Part shown: piece by piece, positions 24,267 through 32,265 of the stretch
Layout: every line of letters begins with the position of its first letter
How positions within the stretch are numbered: the stretch's first letter is position 1
From: Pseudomonadota bacterium
GTDB taxonomy: Bacteria > Myxococcota_A > Polyangia > Polyangiales > Polyangiaceae
Assembly (NCBI GenBank): GCA_023431345.1
Contig: JAEYWK010000250.1
Span: forward strand, 1 to 41,405
Length of the DNA: 41,405 nucleotides
Direction of reading: 5' to 3'
Made by a program: the position numbers and the translations under genes
Notes under the pieces: generated by a model
What the model was told of the DNA's origin: nothing
The model's database searches: none
The model's input: the letters and a program-made list of their open reading frames with translations, nothing else

Positions 24267-26378
24267 TCACGGATCGGCGCGAATGCCGCCCGCCGCGCGT
24301 TGATCCTTGGTGTCACGCACGTCGAAATCCCACAAGCTGCTCGGGAACACGGGCGACGCGACGAGCGTCTTCAGCAGCTGCTCGCTCAAAGCGCGGTGTC
24401 GATCCGTCAGGCTGTGCGCGTCGGGATCCTCGGCGCGCAGGTCGTAAAGCTCGGGCACCCCCGCTTCGAGCGATAGCACGAGCTTGTAATCGCTATACGT
24501 ATCGATAAGGCCCACTCGCACCAAAACGTCCTTCGAAGCCGACCGCAGCAGGATCGGCAGCCGACGGCGCGGCTGACGCGGCAGGAGCCGGGTCAACAGA
24601 TCCTCGCCGGCGTAGCCGGTCATGTCGGGGTTCGACAGCATGTAGCGGGCGAGCGTCGGCGCCACGTCCACCAGCGAAACGCGCTCGTCCACGCTGCGCG
24701 CGGGCAGGCCCGGCGCCTTGAGGATCAGCGGCACCCGCACCAGGGGCTCCCAGAGAAACACCGAGTGCACCCAGAAGCCGTCGCGGCCCAGCGCTTCGCC
24801 GTGATCGCTGACGAACAACACCACCGTGCTCTCCATCAGCTTGCGTCGCTCGAGCTCGAGCACCAAGCGACCGAGCTCAGCGTCGACGGCGGCCGCGACC
24901 GCGCGGTAGCGGAACGCCAGCTTGCCAGGCTCATCGACGATATCGTGTCGCTGCATCGCGGTCTCGACGTACGACGCCGAGAGCTCGCGCCAGTTGTGGA
25001 GATCGAAGTTGAACAGCCACAAGAAGAACGGCTGGCGTTTGCGGCGCGGCTCGTCCAGAAATTCGAGCGCGCGATCGACGATGTGGCCCGACGTCGGCTG
25101 GTCCGCGCCGTACCCCCACACTTCCTGCGATTCGGCATGATCGGCGAGGACCAGCGTGCGATCGAAGCGAAACTCGGGGCGCAGCTTGGCCAAGAAGGCC
25201 TGCGCCGAACGCGGGATGATCAGCGTCGATTCGTAGCCGCCCCGCCGCGCCAGCCGCAGCACGTCGTTCTTCGGCGTCGTCAGGACGTCGTAGTCTCCGC
25301 CCGTGAGCGCGGGCAGCGAGCGCAGCGTGTCGGAGCCAGCGCTGTAGGCCCGCGGAAAGCTCAGCGACTGCTTCGCGAGCGCTACCACGTTCGGCATCGT
25401 CTCCGGGTCGGCGGCGACGTCGGCGCGCAGCGTGTCTACGTAGTAGACGATGACGTTGTAGCGCCGCAGCGGATCACGTAGCCGCCACAGCTCTGCTTGC
25501 TGCTCGGGGTCGAGCGGGGGTGAAGGCTCGCTCCACTCCCTCGCCTGGCCGACGTCGGTCAGGCCGTGCCGCTTGCGCAGCACCTGAACGCGCGACCACG
25601 ACAAACTGCGGAAGCCGCGCGGGTCGTCGGCGAAGGCCTCCATCAACTGCAGGCGCCGCAGCATGCGCCCGACGTAGACCTCCTCCAAGAAGGCGTGCCG
25701 CAGCGCGCCCTCGACCTGCCCGCGCAGCTGCGAGCTGCCCGCGAGCGCGAGCGTGAGCGCGAGGCTCCCGCCCGAAGCCACGCGGACGAAGAGCTCGACG
25801 CCCGAAAAGCGCGCGCTCGCGAGCTCGAGCAGCAGAAAGTACCCGGCTGAGAGCGCCAGCCAAGCCGCCGCCTCGAGCACGGTGTGCAGCCGGACATAGA
25901 GCGCTACGTAGTGCGTCAGGTCGATCCGCGCGATTTGCAGGCCCAGCGCGCCGAGCCCGAGCGCGACGGCGAGCGCGAGGCCGTGATCGCCGCGTCGCGC
26001 CCGCGCGACGATCAGCAGCATCATCCACGCCGCGGCGCCGGCAACCGCCCCGCCCGCCAGCATGAACAGCAGCGGGCCGAGCCGACCGAGCCGGCTCGCG
26101 CTCACCGCCTCGCCCGAGAAGGTCCAGATCGCCACGTTCGACAGCAGCGCCGCGCCACACGCCGCGAAGAAGGCGGCGCGGACGAGCAAGGGTCGGTTGC
26201 CGCTCCACGCGCGCTCCGCCAGCAGCGGCAGCTGTGCCAGCGCGCCCGCCAACGCCCCGGCTGCCGCGTACAGCAGCAAGGACCAACGCCAGTGTTGACC
26301 GGTCGGAATGAAGGGCCACGCTTCGCGCACCTGCGCGTCGACCCAAACCAGGGTCAGCCCAGCGAGCACGCTAGACAA
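24267..26378 (-). CDS. Polytopic membrane protein with a C-terminal sulfatase/phosphotransferase domain
   Basis: The protein has about 703 aa. Six or seven membrane helices fill the first 250 or so residues, and the enzymatic domain starts at VIVYYVDTLRADV (metal Asp315). The nucleophile region is SAGSDTLRSLPALTGG, with Thr/Ser and no Cys-x-Pro-x-Arg. The second metal site is VSDHGEALG (Asp525, His526), followed by WEPLVRVPLILKAPG. Membrane helices plus this domain recall LtaS- and EptA-like enzymes that transfer phosphoglycerol or phosphoethanolamine outside the membrane; the true substrate is unknown. The start is uncertain: TTG at 26378 or GTG at 26369. Earlier in-frame codons would overlap the divergent oxidase gene. 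Confidence 0.78.
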   Translation of the reverse strand: MSSVLAGLTLVWVDAQVREAWPFIPTGQHWRWSLLLYAAAGALAGALAQLPLLAERAWSGNRPLLVRAAFFAACGAALLSNVAIWTFSGEAVSASRLGRLGPLLFMLAGGAVAGAAAWMMLLIVARARRGDHGLALAVALGLGALGLQIARIDLTHYVALYVRLHTVLEAAAWLALSAGYFLLLELASARFSGVELFVRVASGGSLALTLALAGSSQLRGQVEGALRHAFLEEVYVGRMLRRLQLMEAFADDPRGFRSLSWSRVQVLRKRHGLTDVGQAREWSEPSPPLDPEQQAELWRLRDPLRRYNVIVYYVDTLRADVAADPETMPNVVALAKQSLSFPRAYSAGSDTLRSLPALTGGDYDVLTTPKNDVLRLARRGGYESTLIIPRSAQAFLAKLRPEFRFDRTLVLADHAESQEVWGYGADQPTSGHIVDRALEFLDEPRRKRQPFFLWLFNFDLHNWRELSASYVETAMQRHDIVDEPGKLAFRYRAVAAAVDAELGRLVLELERRKLMESTVVLFVSDHGEALGRDGFWVHSVFLWEPLVRVPLILKAPGLPARSVDERVSLVDVAPTLARYMLSNPDMTGYAGEDLLTRLLPRQPRRRLPILLRSASKDVLVRVGLIDTYSDYKLVLSLEAGVPELYDLRAEDPDAHSLTDRHRALSEQLLKTLVASPVFPSSLWDFDVRDTKDQRAAGGIRADP

Positions 26379-26426
26379 GACGGTCCGAAAAAACGCCGGG
26401 CGCAGGGCAGGCGCGAGAATAGTGGT
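26379..26426. promoter_or_regulatory. 48-bp divergent start region
   Basis: Both outward-reading genes must be served from this very short gap or from within each other's first codons. The sequence gcgagaatagtggt before the plus-strand ATG carries a GAATAG stretch that could be part of a -10 element, but no clear -35 partner was found. Confidence 0.25.
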
Positions 26427-27056
26427 ATGACAGCCGCCGAGCAACGCGAGAGCGCGATGACGAGCCGCCCCGAAGCCCCTGCCAAGCCCGACGAAGCCGC
26501 CAGCCTGCCGTGGCTGACACCCCGGCAAATGGTCGTTATTTTGCTGTTCGTCTCGATGAGCGTGCTGTTCACCGCGACCATCGTCGGGTTCTGGTGGACG
26601 CGCGTCTACGCCCCCCATTTTCGCGCAGAAGGCTTGCCGGATTTGCCGCGTGGCCTACTGCTGAGCACGGCGCTCATCGCGCTCATCTCAGCCGGCATTT
26701 GGCAAGCCCAGCGCGCCATCAAGCGGAACCAACTGGAGGCGGTGCGCCGCTGGCTGCTCGTCGCGGGGGCGCTGGCCGTATTGTTCCTTCTGACACAGTC
26801 GGCCAACTGGTTCGCGATGCGGCCGCCGAGCGACGCACCGTCGCTCTACCTGGCGACGTTCTACATTTTGACCGGCGTGCACGCGCTGCACGTCATCGGC
26901 GGCTTCATTCCGCTCGGAATCGTAGTTCGTCACGCGTCACGGCGGCAGTACTCCAGCTCCAGCCACGAAGGCCTGAGCCTGTGCGCTCAATACTGGCATT
27001 ACCTCGGCGCGGTCTGGGTCGTGCTGGTGACGATGCTCTACGTCGGCAACGCATGA
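26427..27056 (+). CDS. Heme-copper oxidase subunit III (cytochrome c oxidase type)
   Basis: Subunit III stabilises the oxygen-reducing oxidase in the inner membrane and has no redox centres. This 209-aa form has five membrane helices: VVILLFVSMSVLFTATIVGF, LLLSTALIALISAGIWQAQ, LLVAGALAVLFLLTQ, FYILTGVHALHVIGGFIPLG and YWHYLGAVWVVLVTMLY. The conserved signature WHYLGAVW lies near the end. Subunits I and II are not in the window, so the gene is separated from its oxidase. The start at 26427 was chosen; an in-frame ATG at 26457 is possible because the first 25 residues are hydrophilic. It overlaps the following small gene as ATGA. Confidence 0.88.
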   Translation: MTAAEQRESAMTSRPEAPAKPDEAASLPWLTPRQMVVILLFVSMSVLFTATIVGFWWTRVYAPHFRAEGLPDLPRGLLLSTALIALISAGIWQAQRAIKRNQLEAVRRWLLVAGALAVLFLLTQSANWFAMRPPSDAPSLYLATFYILTGVHALHVIGGFIPLGIVVRHASRRQYSSSSHEGLSLCAQYWHYLGAVWVVLVTMLYVGNA

Positions 27057-27283
27057 CCGACGACCTGCGCACCTATTTTTGGGATTTTTTCGGGCCCCGC
27101 GCTGCGCCGACGGCCGCTCATTTCAAGCGGCACCTGCTCGGATTCCTCGAGCAGCACGGCATCGCCGAGCTAGCGCTGGTCGAGCAATCGCAGGCTCCCG
27201 GTCACCACGCGGTGGGCGTGGCGACTCCGCCCGAGCACCGCGAGCTGATTGAGCGAGCGCTGCGGCCCAAGCGCTACGCGTGA
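27053..27283 (+). CDS. Hypothetical 76-aa protein coupled to oxidase subunit III
   Basis: No family is recognised. It is a soluble alpha/beta-looking protein with a His-rich middle (TAAHFKRHLLGFLEQHG, then APGHHAVGV) and an aromatic N-terminus (TYFWDFFGP). Its ATG sits in the stop of the oxidase gene (ATGA, 27053-27056) and has no Shine-Dalgarno sequence, so it is probably made by re-initiation. The His content and coupling raise the possibility of a metal-related assembly role, but this is a guess. It ends 4 bp before the convergent pdxH stop. Confidence 0.6.
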   Translation: MTDDLRTYFWDFFGPRAAPTAAHFKRHLLGFLEQHGIAELALVEQSQAPGHHAVGVATPPEHRELIERALRPKRYA

Positions 27284-27287
27284 GCGC

Positions 27288-27911
27288 TCACGGCGCGAGC
27301 CGCTGAATCGACCAGCCACCGTCGCCGCGTGGCCGGTAAAGGAAGCGATCGTGCAGCCGATCGGGGCGCCCGAGCCAGAGCTCGACCACCTCCGGGAACA
27401 CGAGGTAGCCGCCCCAAAACTCGGGACGCGTCACCGGCTCGTCGGCGAAGCGCGCCTCGGTCTCCCGCGCGCGGCGATCGAGCTCGGCGCGCGAGGCGAT
27501 GGGCTGGCTCTGCGGCGACGACCACGCGCCCAGCTGCGAACCGCGCGGGCGGCTCGCGAAGTAGGCGTCGGACTCGGCGGGGCTGGCGCGCTCGACGCGG
27601 CCTTCGATGCGCACTTGCCGCTCCCAGGCGGCAAAGTGCATCACCAGCGCCGCGCGCGGGTTCTGCTCGAGCTCGCGCGCCTTGCGGCTCTGATAGTTGG
27701 TCACGAAGAGCACGCCGCCGCGCTGGATGCCTTTGAACAAGACCACGCGCGCCGACGGCCGCCCATCGACGCTGGCAGTGGCGAGGGTCATGGCGTCGGG
27801 GAGCAGGTCCCCCTTTTGGGTGGCGTCGGCGTACCAAGCGCTGAGCACCTTCAGCGGATCGGAGCCGGGGGCCGCCTGCGCCGCATCAGCAAACTCCTCG
27901 AAATCGGCCAT
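27288..27911 (-). CDS. pdxH: Pyridoxamine/pyridoxine 5'-phosphate oxidase
   Basis: This FMN enzyme oxidises pyridoxine or pyridoxamine phosphate to pyridoxal phosphate (vitamin B6) in the cytoplasm. Clear family stretches are SVDGRPSARVVLFKGIQRGG and FVTNYQSRKARELEQNPRAA (FMN contacts). AYFASRPRGSQLGAWSSPQS is typical, as is the PROSITE-type end VELWLGRPDRLHDRF. The length of 207 aa is normal. The ATG at 27911 gives MADFEEFADAAQAA; no strong Shine-Dalgarno sequence is seen. It reads toward the 76-aa gene with a 4-bp gap and no terminator between. Confidence 0.94.
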   Translation of the reverse strand: MADFEEFADAAQAAPGSDPLKVLSAWYADATQKGDLLPDAMTLATASVDGRPSARVVLFKGIQRGGVLFVTNYQSRKARELEQNPRAALVMHFAAWERQVRIEGRVERASPAESDAYFASRPRGSQLGAWSSPQSQPIASRAELDRRARETEARFADEPVTRPEFWGGYLVFPEVVELWLGRPDRLHDRFLYRPRGDGGWSIQRLAP

Positions 27912-28033
27912 CTTTGTCCGGCTGGTTTAGCCTCCGAGGCGTCACTGATCAAACGCGGTCCGAGCAGGGGGCGCGGCGGGAAGATTCACGATGGCCCCGA
28001 GGTAGAGCATTCCGTATCATTGAGGAACCACCC
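27912..28033. promoter_or_regulatory. Divergent region between pdxH and a small exported protein
   Basis: This 122-bp region is between outward-reading genes. GAGGAA lies 8 nt before the ATG at 28034 and serves as its ribosome binding site. Upstream, gagcattccgtatcattg looks less GC-rich and may hold the promoter; no confident -35/-10 pair. Confidence 0.3.
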
Positions 28034-28291
28034 ATGACGCGCCTCCGCCCTTCCAAGCCGCTCGCCCTGGGGTCTGCCTTCGCCGGCCTGCTCTTCGCCT
28101 CGTTGACGCTCGCCGCCGACTCGACGCCCCTCGACAAAGCGAGCGGGCAGGTCAGCGAGGCGCTCAGCGTGCTGCGCGACGTCAAGCTCACCAATAAGGA
28201 CAACGACGAGCACCTAGAAAAGGCCCGCGCCTACCTGGCCCGCGCTCGCGCGGAGCTACTGAAGGCGCAAGGTCAGCAAGCCAGCCAATAG
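28034..28291 (+). CDS. Small exported helical protein, 85 aa
   Basis: A Sec signal peptide (KPLALGSAFAGLLFASLTLA, cleavage after LAA) is followed by about 57 residues that should be nearly all alpha helix, with heptad-like spacing (LDKASGQVSEALSVLRDVKL and EHLEKARAYLARARAELLKA). It lacks Cys and a lipobox, so it should be a free periplasmic or secreted protein, perhaps forming a helical hairpin. No family is named. The start has a good ribosome binding site. It stands alone, followed by 160 bp before the epimerase gene. Confidence 0.65.
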   Translation: MTRLRPSKPLALGSAFAGLLFASLTLAADSTPLDKASGQVSEALSVLRDVKLTNKDNDEHLEKARAYLARARAELLKAQGQQASQ

Positions 28292-28451
28292 CGCCCCCAG
28301 GCGGCGCGAGCGCAACACCCACGCGCTTCGTCTGGTTTTCGCAGTGGCGCAGGATTTTCTCAACGACAGCAGAAGCGTGTGGCGCCAGGGCCGGCCCACC
28401 GGCTGCGAGCGCGGGCCAAGCCCGTCCAGCTGGGCTATAAGGCACCCGCCC
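28292..28451. promoter_or_regulatory. Upstream region of the epimerase gene
   Basis: This is a 160-bp intergenic stretch. TATAAG (within gggctataaggc, near 28435-28440) lies about 12 nt before the ATG at 28452 and is a good -10 candidate. No convincing -35 lies 17 bp upstream. If it is correct, the 5' leader would be very short. Confidence 0.3.
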
Positions 28452-29387
28452 ATGCGTGTACTGGTGACTGGTGGCGCCGGCTTCATTGGGAGCCACGTCG
28501 TACAGCAAGCCCTGGAGGCGGGGCTCGACGTCGCGGTGCTCGACAACTTCTCGAGCGGCAAGCGGACGCGCGTCCCCGCTGGCGTGCGCATCTTCGAGGC
28601 GGATCTGCGGGACCGGAGCGCGACCGCCCGCGCGCTCAGCGCGTTCGCGCCGCAGCTCGTCAGCCACCAAGCGGCGCAGATCAGCGTCGTCGCGAGCTTG
28701 AACGAGCCGCTCGTCGACGCGGAGATCAACGTGATGGGGGGGCTCAACCTGCTCGAAGCGTGCGCGAGCAGCCGCGTCCGCCACGTGGTCTTCGCCAGCT
28801 CGGGCGGGGCCATTTACGGGGAGGTGCCGGCAGGCCAGCGCGCTGACGAACGCGCGAGCACCGATCCCCGCACTCCTTACGGCATCCACAAGCTGGCGTT
28901 CGAGCGCCTGCTCGACGTCTACCGGGAGAGCCGCGGCATTTCCAGCAGCGTGCTGCGCTACGCCAACGTGTATGGCCCGCGCCAGGCAGCGCGCGGCGAG
29001 GCGGGCGTCGTGGCCGTGTTCTTCGCGCGCGCCCTCAGCGGGCAGCCCTTGTCCGTTTACGGTCAGAAGAGCCCTGGCGACGGCGGCTGCGTGCGCGACT
29101 ACGTGTTCGTGGGCGACGTGGCGCGTGCCAACGTCGCCGCCCTGACCGGTGCCCTCCCCGAGCCGCTGCTCAACGTAGGCTCCGGGCGCGCCACCAGCAC
29201 GGAGGCGCTCGCCCGGCTCGTGGGCGAGGTCTGCGAGCGTCCGGTCTCGCTCAGCCACGCCTCGCCGCGCCACGGCGACGTCGAGCGCTCGCTGCTCGAT
29301 GTCACACGCCTCGAAGCGGCGCTCGGCCCTGCCACACCGCTCGAGAGCGGGCTCCGTCAATCTGCAGCTTGGTACCGTGCCTCCTAA
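28452..29387 (+). CDS. NAD-dependent nucleotide-sugar epimerase/dehydratase (extended SDR)
   Basis: The GalE-like fold shows the dinucleotide motif TGGAGFIGSHVV (6-17), the NAD-selective VLDNFSSGK after beta-2, HQAAQISV, and FASSGGAIYGE with the catalytic Ser. The YxxxK pair is TPYGIHKLAFE (Tyr143, Lys147), and RYANVYGPRQ follows. This pattern is usual for UDP-glucose 4-epimerases and the related decarboxylases that act in cell-surface polysaccharide synthesis. The exact sugar cannot be fixed, so no symbol is given. Its length, 311 aa, is normal. The start is ATG 28452; codons upstream in frame look non-coding. The stop overlaps the start of the MepA gene by 11 nt, suggesting joint expression. 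Confidence 0.88.
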   Translation: MRVLVTGGAGFIGSHVVQQALEAGLDVAVLDNFSSGKRTRVPAGVRIFEADLRDRSATARALSAFAPQLVSHQAAQISVVASLNEPLVDAEINVMGGLNLLEACASSRVRHVVFASSGGAIYGEVPAGQRADERASTDPRTPYGIHKLAFERLLDVYRESRGISSSVLRYANVYGPRQAARGEAGVVAVFFARALSGQPLSVYGQKSPGDGGCVRDYVFVGDVARANVAALTGALPEPLLNVGSGRATSTEALARLVGEVCERPVSLSHASPRHGDVERSLLDVTRLEAALGPATPLESGLRQSAAWYRAS

Positions 29388-30609
29388 CCTGCGCTCCGCT
29401 TCGCTCCTGGCCGCGCTGACGGTCTTGCTCGCGAGCCCGTTGGGCTGCGGCTCGACCCAGCCTCGCGCGAGCATCGAGCCGCCCCGACCCGACCAGGGCG
29501 TGTCCGCGGCCCCCAAACCGGCTGCGACCGCCGACGCCGCCGACGAGACGCTGGCCCTCGGCGACGGCGAGACCGACGGACTGCACGACGACGACGGCGA
29601 GCCGCACGACGACATCGATGACAGCGACGAGCCCGAGGCCCCCGAGGTCCCCAGCGTTCGTCCGCATCCGCTCGACGGCTGGAGCGACGCGAAGATCGAA
29701 GCCGCGGTGCGGAGCGATCTCGCCTCCCTCGGCTCGATGTCGCTCGGCACCCCGAACGCCGGCGCGCTCTTGAATGGCGTGCAAGCGGTCGAGACGCCCT
29801 ATTACAAGCCCGTGAGCCCCAGCGGCGCCTGGAGCACGCAAGAAACCCTGACCTACCTCGACGCGGCCATCAAGAAGGTGCACGACGCCTTCCCGGACAC
29901 GCCGCCGCTGGCGCTCGGCGACATCAGCGGCCGGCGCGGTGGGCACTCCCCGCCGCACATTTCGCACCAGGCGGGGCGCGACGTCGACATCTCCTATTAC
30001 TACAACGACGGCGCCCGCTGGTACGCACGTGGCACCGCAAAAAACCTGGATTTGCCGCGAAACTGGGCGTTAGTGCGCGCTCTCATCACCGAGACCGACG
30101 TCGACCTGATCCTGATCGATCACTCGATTCAAGCCCTGCTCGAGCGTTACGCCCTCGAGCAGGGCGAAGACGCGGCTTGGCTAGCCGGTGTCTTTCGCGG
30201 CGTGCCAGGTCGGCTGCGGCCCATCATTCGTCACGCGCCCGGCCACGCCACGCATATTCACATCCGCTTCTTCAACCCCACCGCGCAGGAAACGGCGCGC
30301 CGCTGTCACGCTGCGCTGCTCGCGGCCAAGCTCACGACGGCGCCGCAGAGCTTCATCAGCCACAAGGTGAAGAAGAACGAGACGCTCGGCATGATCTCGC
30401 GCAAATACGGCGTGAGCGTGCCGAGGCTCCGCGCCGCTAACCGCCTGAAGTCCTCGCTGATTCGCGCCAAGAGCGTGCTGCGCGTGCCGGTGGCGAGCCG
30501 CGGCCCCGTCTCCACCGCCCGCCTCAAGGTGCCCGCGCGTCGCCTGCCGCCCCCACCGAAGCCGCTGGCGACCGCGAGCGGCGGCCCTCAGCCCCCGCCG
30601 ACCAAATGA
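29377..30609 (+). CDS. Penicillin-insensitive murein endopeptidase (MepA-like, M74) with C-terminal LysM, lipoprotein
   Basis: It should cleave D-alanyl-meso-DAP cross-links in peptidoglycan. From the GTG at 29377 the signal peptide ends LASPLGC (Cys24). A very acidic linker follows (about 60-95, many Asp/Glu), then the MepA domain. Zn-site residues are visible in HISHQAGRDVDI (His197 and Asp204 correspond to E. coli His113 and Asp120) and in HATHIHIRF (His295). A LysM domain (about 329-375, HKVKKNETLGMISRKYGVSV) would bind glycan. A Pro-rich tail ends the 410-aa protein. E. coli MepA has no LysM and no lipid anchor, so this is an elaborated version. The last 22 bp overlap thiS antisense. Confidence 0.88.
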   Translation: MPPNLRSASLLAALTVLLASPLGCGSTQPRASIEPPRPDQGVSAAPKPAATADAADETLALGDGETDGLHDDDGEPHDDIDDSDEPEAPEVPSVRPHPLDGWSDAKIEAAVRSDLASLGSMSLGTPNAGALLNGVQAVETPYYKPVSPSGAWSTQETLTYLDAAIKKVHDAFPDTPPLALGDISGRRGGHSPPHISHQAGRDVDISYYYNDGARWYARGTAKNLDLPRNWALVRALITETDVDLILIDHSIQALLERYALEQGEDAAWLAGVFRGVPGRLRPIIRHAPGHATHIHIRFFNPTAQETARRCHAALLAAKLTTAPQSFISHKVKKNETLGMISRKYGVSVPRLRAANRLKSSLIRAKSVLRVPVASRGPVSTARLKVPARRLPPPPKPLATASGGPQPPPTK

Positions 30610-30788
30610 ACGATCTCGACCACGTCGCGATCGCGTAGCACCGTCGCGGTGTGCTCGGCGCGCGGCACGACCTCGCGGTTGCGCTCCACCGCGACCGGAC
30701 CATCCGTCAACGCCAGCGCCTCGATCAGGCCGCGCACGGTGAGCCCCTCGGGAAAGGTCCTTGCCTCGCCGTTGACCGTGAGCACCAT
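30588..30788 (-). CDS. thiS: ThiS-like sulfur carrier protein
   Basis: This is a ubiquitin-fold protein of 66 aa with the C-terminal Gly-Gly tail (VHLVGGG) that is adenylated and turned into a thiocarboxylate for thiazole synthesis in thiamine formation. The start LTVNGEARTFPEGLTVRGLI and the DRDVVEIV segment before the tail are typical. The ATG at 30788 was chosen; a TTG at 30824 would add 12 residues. No thiG, thiF or thiH is nearby, so it is isolated. A MoaD-like or other sulfur carrier role is possible, but the valine-histidine GGG end favours ThiS. Its 3' end overlaps the MepA gene tail to tail. Confidence 0.82.
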   Translation of the reverse strand: MVLTVNGEARTFPEGLTVRGLIEALALTDGPVAVERNREVVPRAEHTATVLRDRDVVEIVHLVGGG

Positions 30789-30801
30789 GCCGGCGAGCTT
30801 T

Positions 30802-30843
30802 GACCAAGCAAACTGGCGGCGCAAGCCGTGCTTGGTCTAAAAT
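30802..30843. promoter_or_regulatory. Inverted repeat and -10-like element before the VanW gene
   Basis: The perfect 9-bp arms gaccaagca (30802-30810) and tgcttggtc (30829-30837) have an 18-nt spacer. TAAAAT (30838-30843) touches the right arm and lies 6 nt before the GTG start at 30850. A regulator bound here would cover the RNA polymerase site. No -35 at the normal spacing was found. Confidence 0.45.
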
Positions 30844-30849
30844 GGGCTC

Positions 30850-32259
30850 GTGCGGCTTTCCGGCGTCGCTCTGGCTACCGTGTTCGCCTCGGCAGTGCTC
30901 GGCGCCAGCTGCGCGCTCTGGCCCGTCGCCGAGCGCCATTTACCCGACCCCCCGCAGGTCACGCTCGACGGAGCGGTGCCGGAGCCGAGCGACTTGGAAG
31001 GCTGGATCGCGCGCCGCGCCCAACTGGACGGCGAGCGCGAGGTGCGAGTCAAGCACCCGGAGGGGGTGCTCGTCGCAAAGCGTCGTGACCTGGGGCTCGG
31101 CTTGGACGAAGAGTCGGCGCGAGCCCTGCTGGCGCGCCCGCGCGAAAGGCTGAGCACGTGGGCGCGCGTCCGCGTGGCGCTCGGCGGCGCGCCGAGGGAG
31201 CCCGTGGATATCGCGCCGAGTTACCGGCTAGACGCACGGCGAGCGGGCGCCTGGCTGGCCGACATCGCGCCGGGTCTGCGTCGAGAGCCTGTCGACGCCA
31301 AGCTCGATTTGCCGCGCCGCGCGCGCATCGAAGCCCAGTCCGGGCGGGACTTGGACCACGGCGCGTCCCTGTCTCGGCTAGCCGCGCTCGGCGGAGGCGA
31401 TGACGTCGAGCTCGCGTTCACGGAGCTCTTGCCCAAGGTCCCGACGACGGCCCTCGCCGACGTCGATCCGTCCATCGTGCTCAGCGAGTTCGAAACGGAC
31501 TTCGCCAAGCGCGGCGGACCACGCGTGAAGAACATCGCTCGCGCTGCGGCTTACCTCGACGGAACCCTGATGGAGCCGGGCCAAGTGTGGAGCTTCAACC
31601 GCACCGTCGGGCCCCGCACCCTGGAGCGCGGCTTCGTCGACGCGCCCGTGATCGTCGCCGACGAGCTCGAGCCGGGGGTCGGCGGCGGCGTCTGCCAAGT
31701 AGCCAGCACGCTGTTCGCCGCCAGCGTGCTCGGCGGGCTCGACGTCGTCAGGCGCCGCAGTCACAGCCGCCCGACCGGTTACACGCCGCTGGGGCTGGAC
31801 GCCGCCGTGATCGACGGGGAGCTCGACCTCCAGCTCAGAAACCCCTACCCGCTGTCGATCATCGTGCACGCCTTCTTGCCCACGCCGACGACGATCCGCG
31901 TGGAGCTGCTCGGCGTCAGCGCGCCGGGCAAGATCGAGCACAGCTACGCCGTCAAGAAGAGCGACGACTTCTTCCGTCGGGTCGCCAAGCGCCCCGAGCT
32001 CGCCCCCGAGCAGGTCAAGCGCCAACAGAAAGGCATGCCGGGCTACGACGTCGTGAGCACGCTGCGCACGCGCTACGTGGACGGCAGCGAGCGCGTCCGG
32101 CGCTACTCGAGCACTTACTACCCGGTGCCCGAGGTGTATTGGGTAGGTAGCGCCGTCGATCCAGACACGCTTCCGCCGCTCCCCGAGCGCGCGACGCACA
32201 CGGAGGTCTCGAGCGGCGATGAGCCAGCGGCGACCCCGGCCTCATTCACCGCGCCCTGA
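30850..32259 (+). CDS. VanW family protein, exported
   Basis: VanW domains occur next to vancomycin-resistance genes in some Gram-positives and widely elsewhere; their biochemical role is not established, but a cell-wall link is assumed. A hydrophobic N-terminus (LSGVALATVFASAVLGASC, with a Cys that may be a lipobox) directs export. About 200 residues of putative peptidoglycan-binding-type domain follow. The VanW domain (about 225-370) shows PGQVWSFNRTVGPRTLERGF, PGVGGGVCQVASTLFAA and RSHSRPTGYTPLGLDA. The tail is acidic and Thr-rich. The length is 469 aa. The start is GTG at 30850 with no Shine-Dalgarno sequence, directly after a -10-like TAAAAT, so the mRNA may be leaderless. Confidence 0.85.
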   Translation: MRLSGVALATVFASAVLGASCALWPVAERHLPDPPQVTLDGAVPEPSDLEGWIARRAQLDGEREVRVKHPEGVLVAKRRDLGLGLDEESARALLARPRERLSTWARVRVALGGAPREPVDIAPSYRLDARRAGAWLADIAPGLRREPVDAKLDLPRRARIEAQSGRDLDHGASLSRLAALGGGDDVELAFTELLPKVPTTALADVDPSIVLSEFETDFAKRGGPRVKNIARAAAYLDGTLMEPGQVWSFNRTVGPRTLERGFVDAPVIVADELEPGVGGGVCQVASTLFAASVLGGLDVVRRRSHSRPTGYTPLGLDAAVIDGELDLQLRNPYPLSIIVHAFLPTPTTIRVELLGVSAPGKIEHSYAVKKSDDFFRRVAKRPELAPEQVKRQQKGMPGYDVVSTLRTRYVDGSERVRRYSSTYYPVPEVYWVGSAVDPDTLPPLPERATHTEVSSGDEPAATPASFTAP

Positions 32260-32265
32260 GCTAGC

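Noticed and set aside
28188..29750. 520-codon open frame on the minus strand
   Set aside because: It crosses the epimerase and endopeptidase genes, both well identified on the plus strand.
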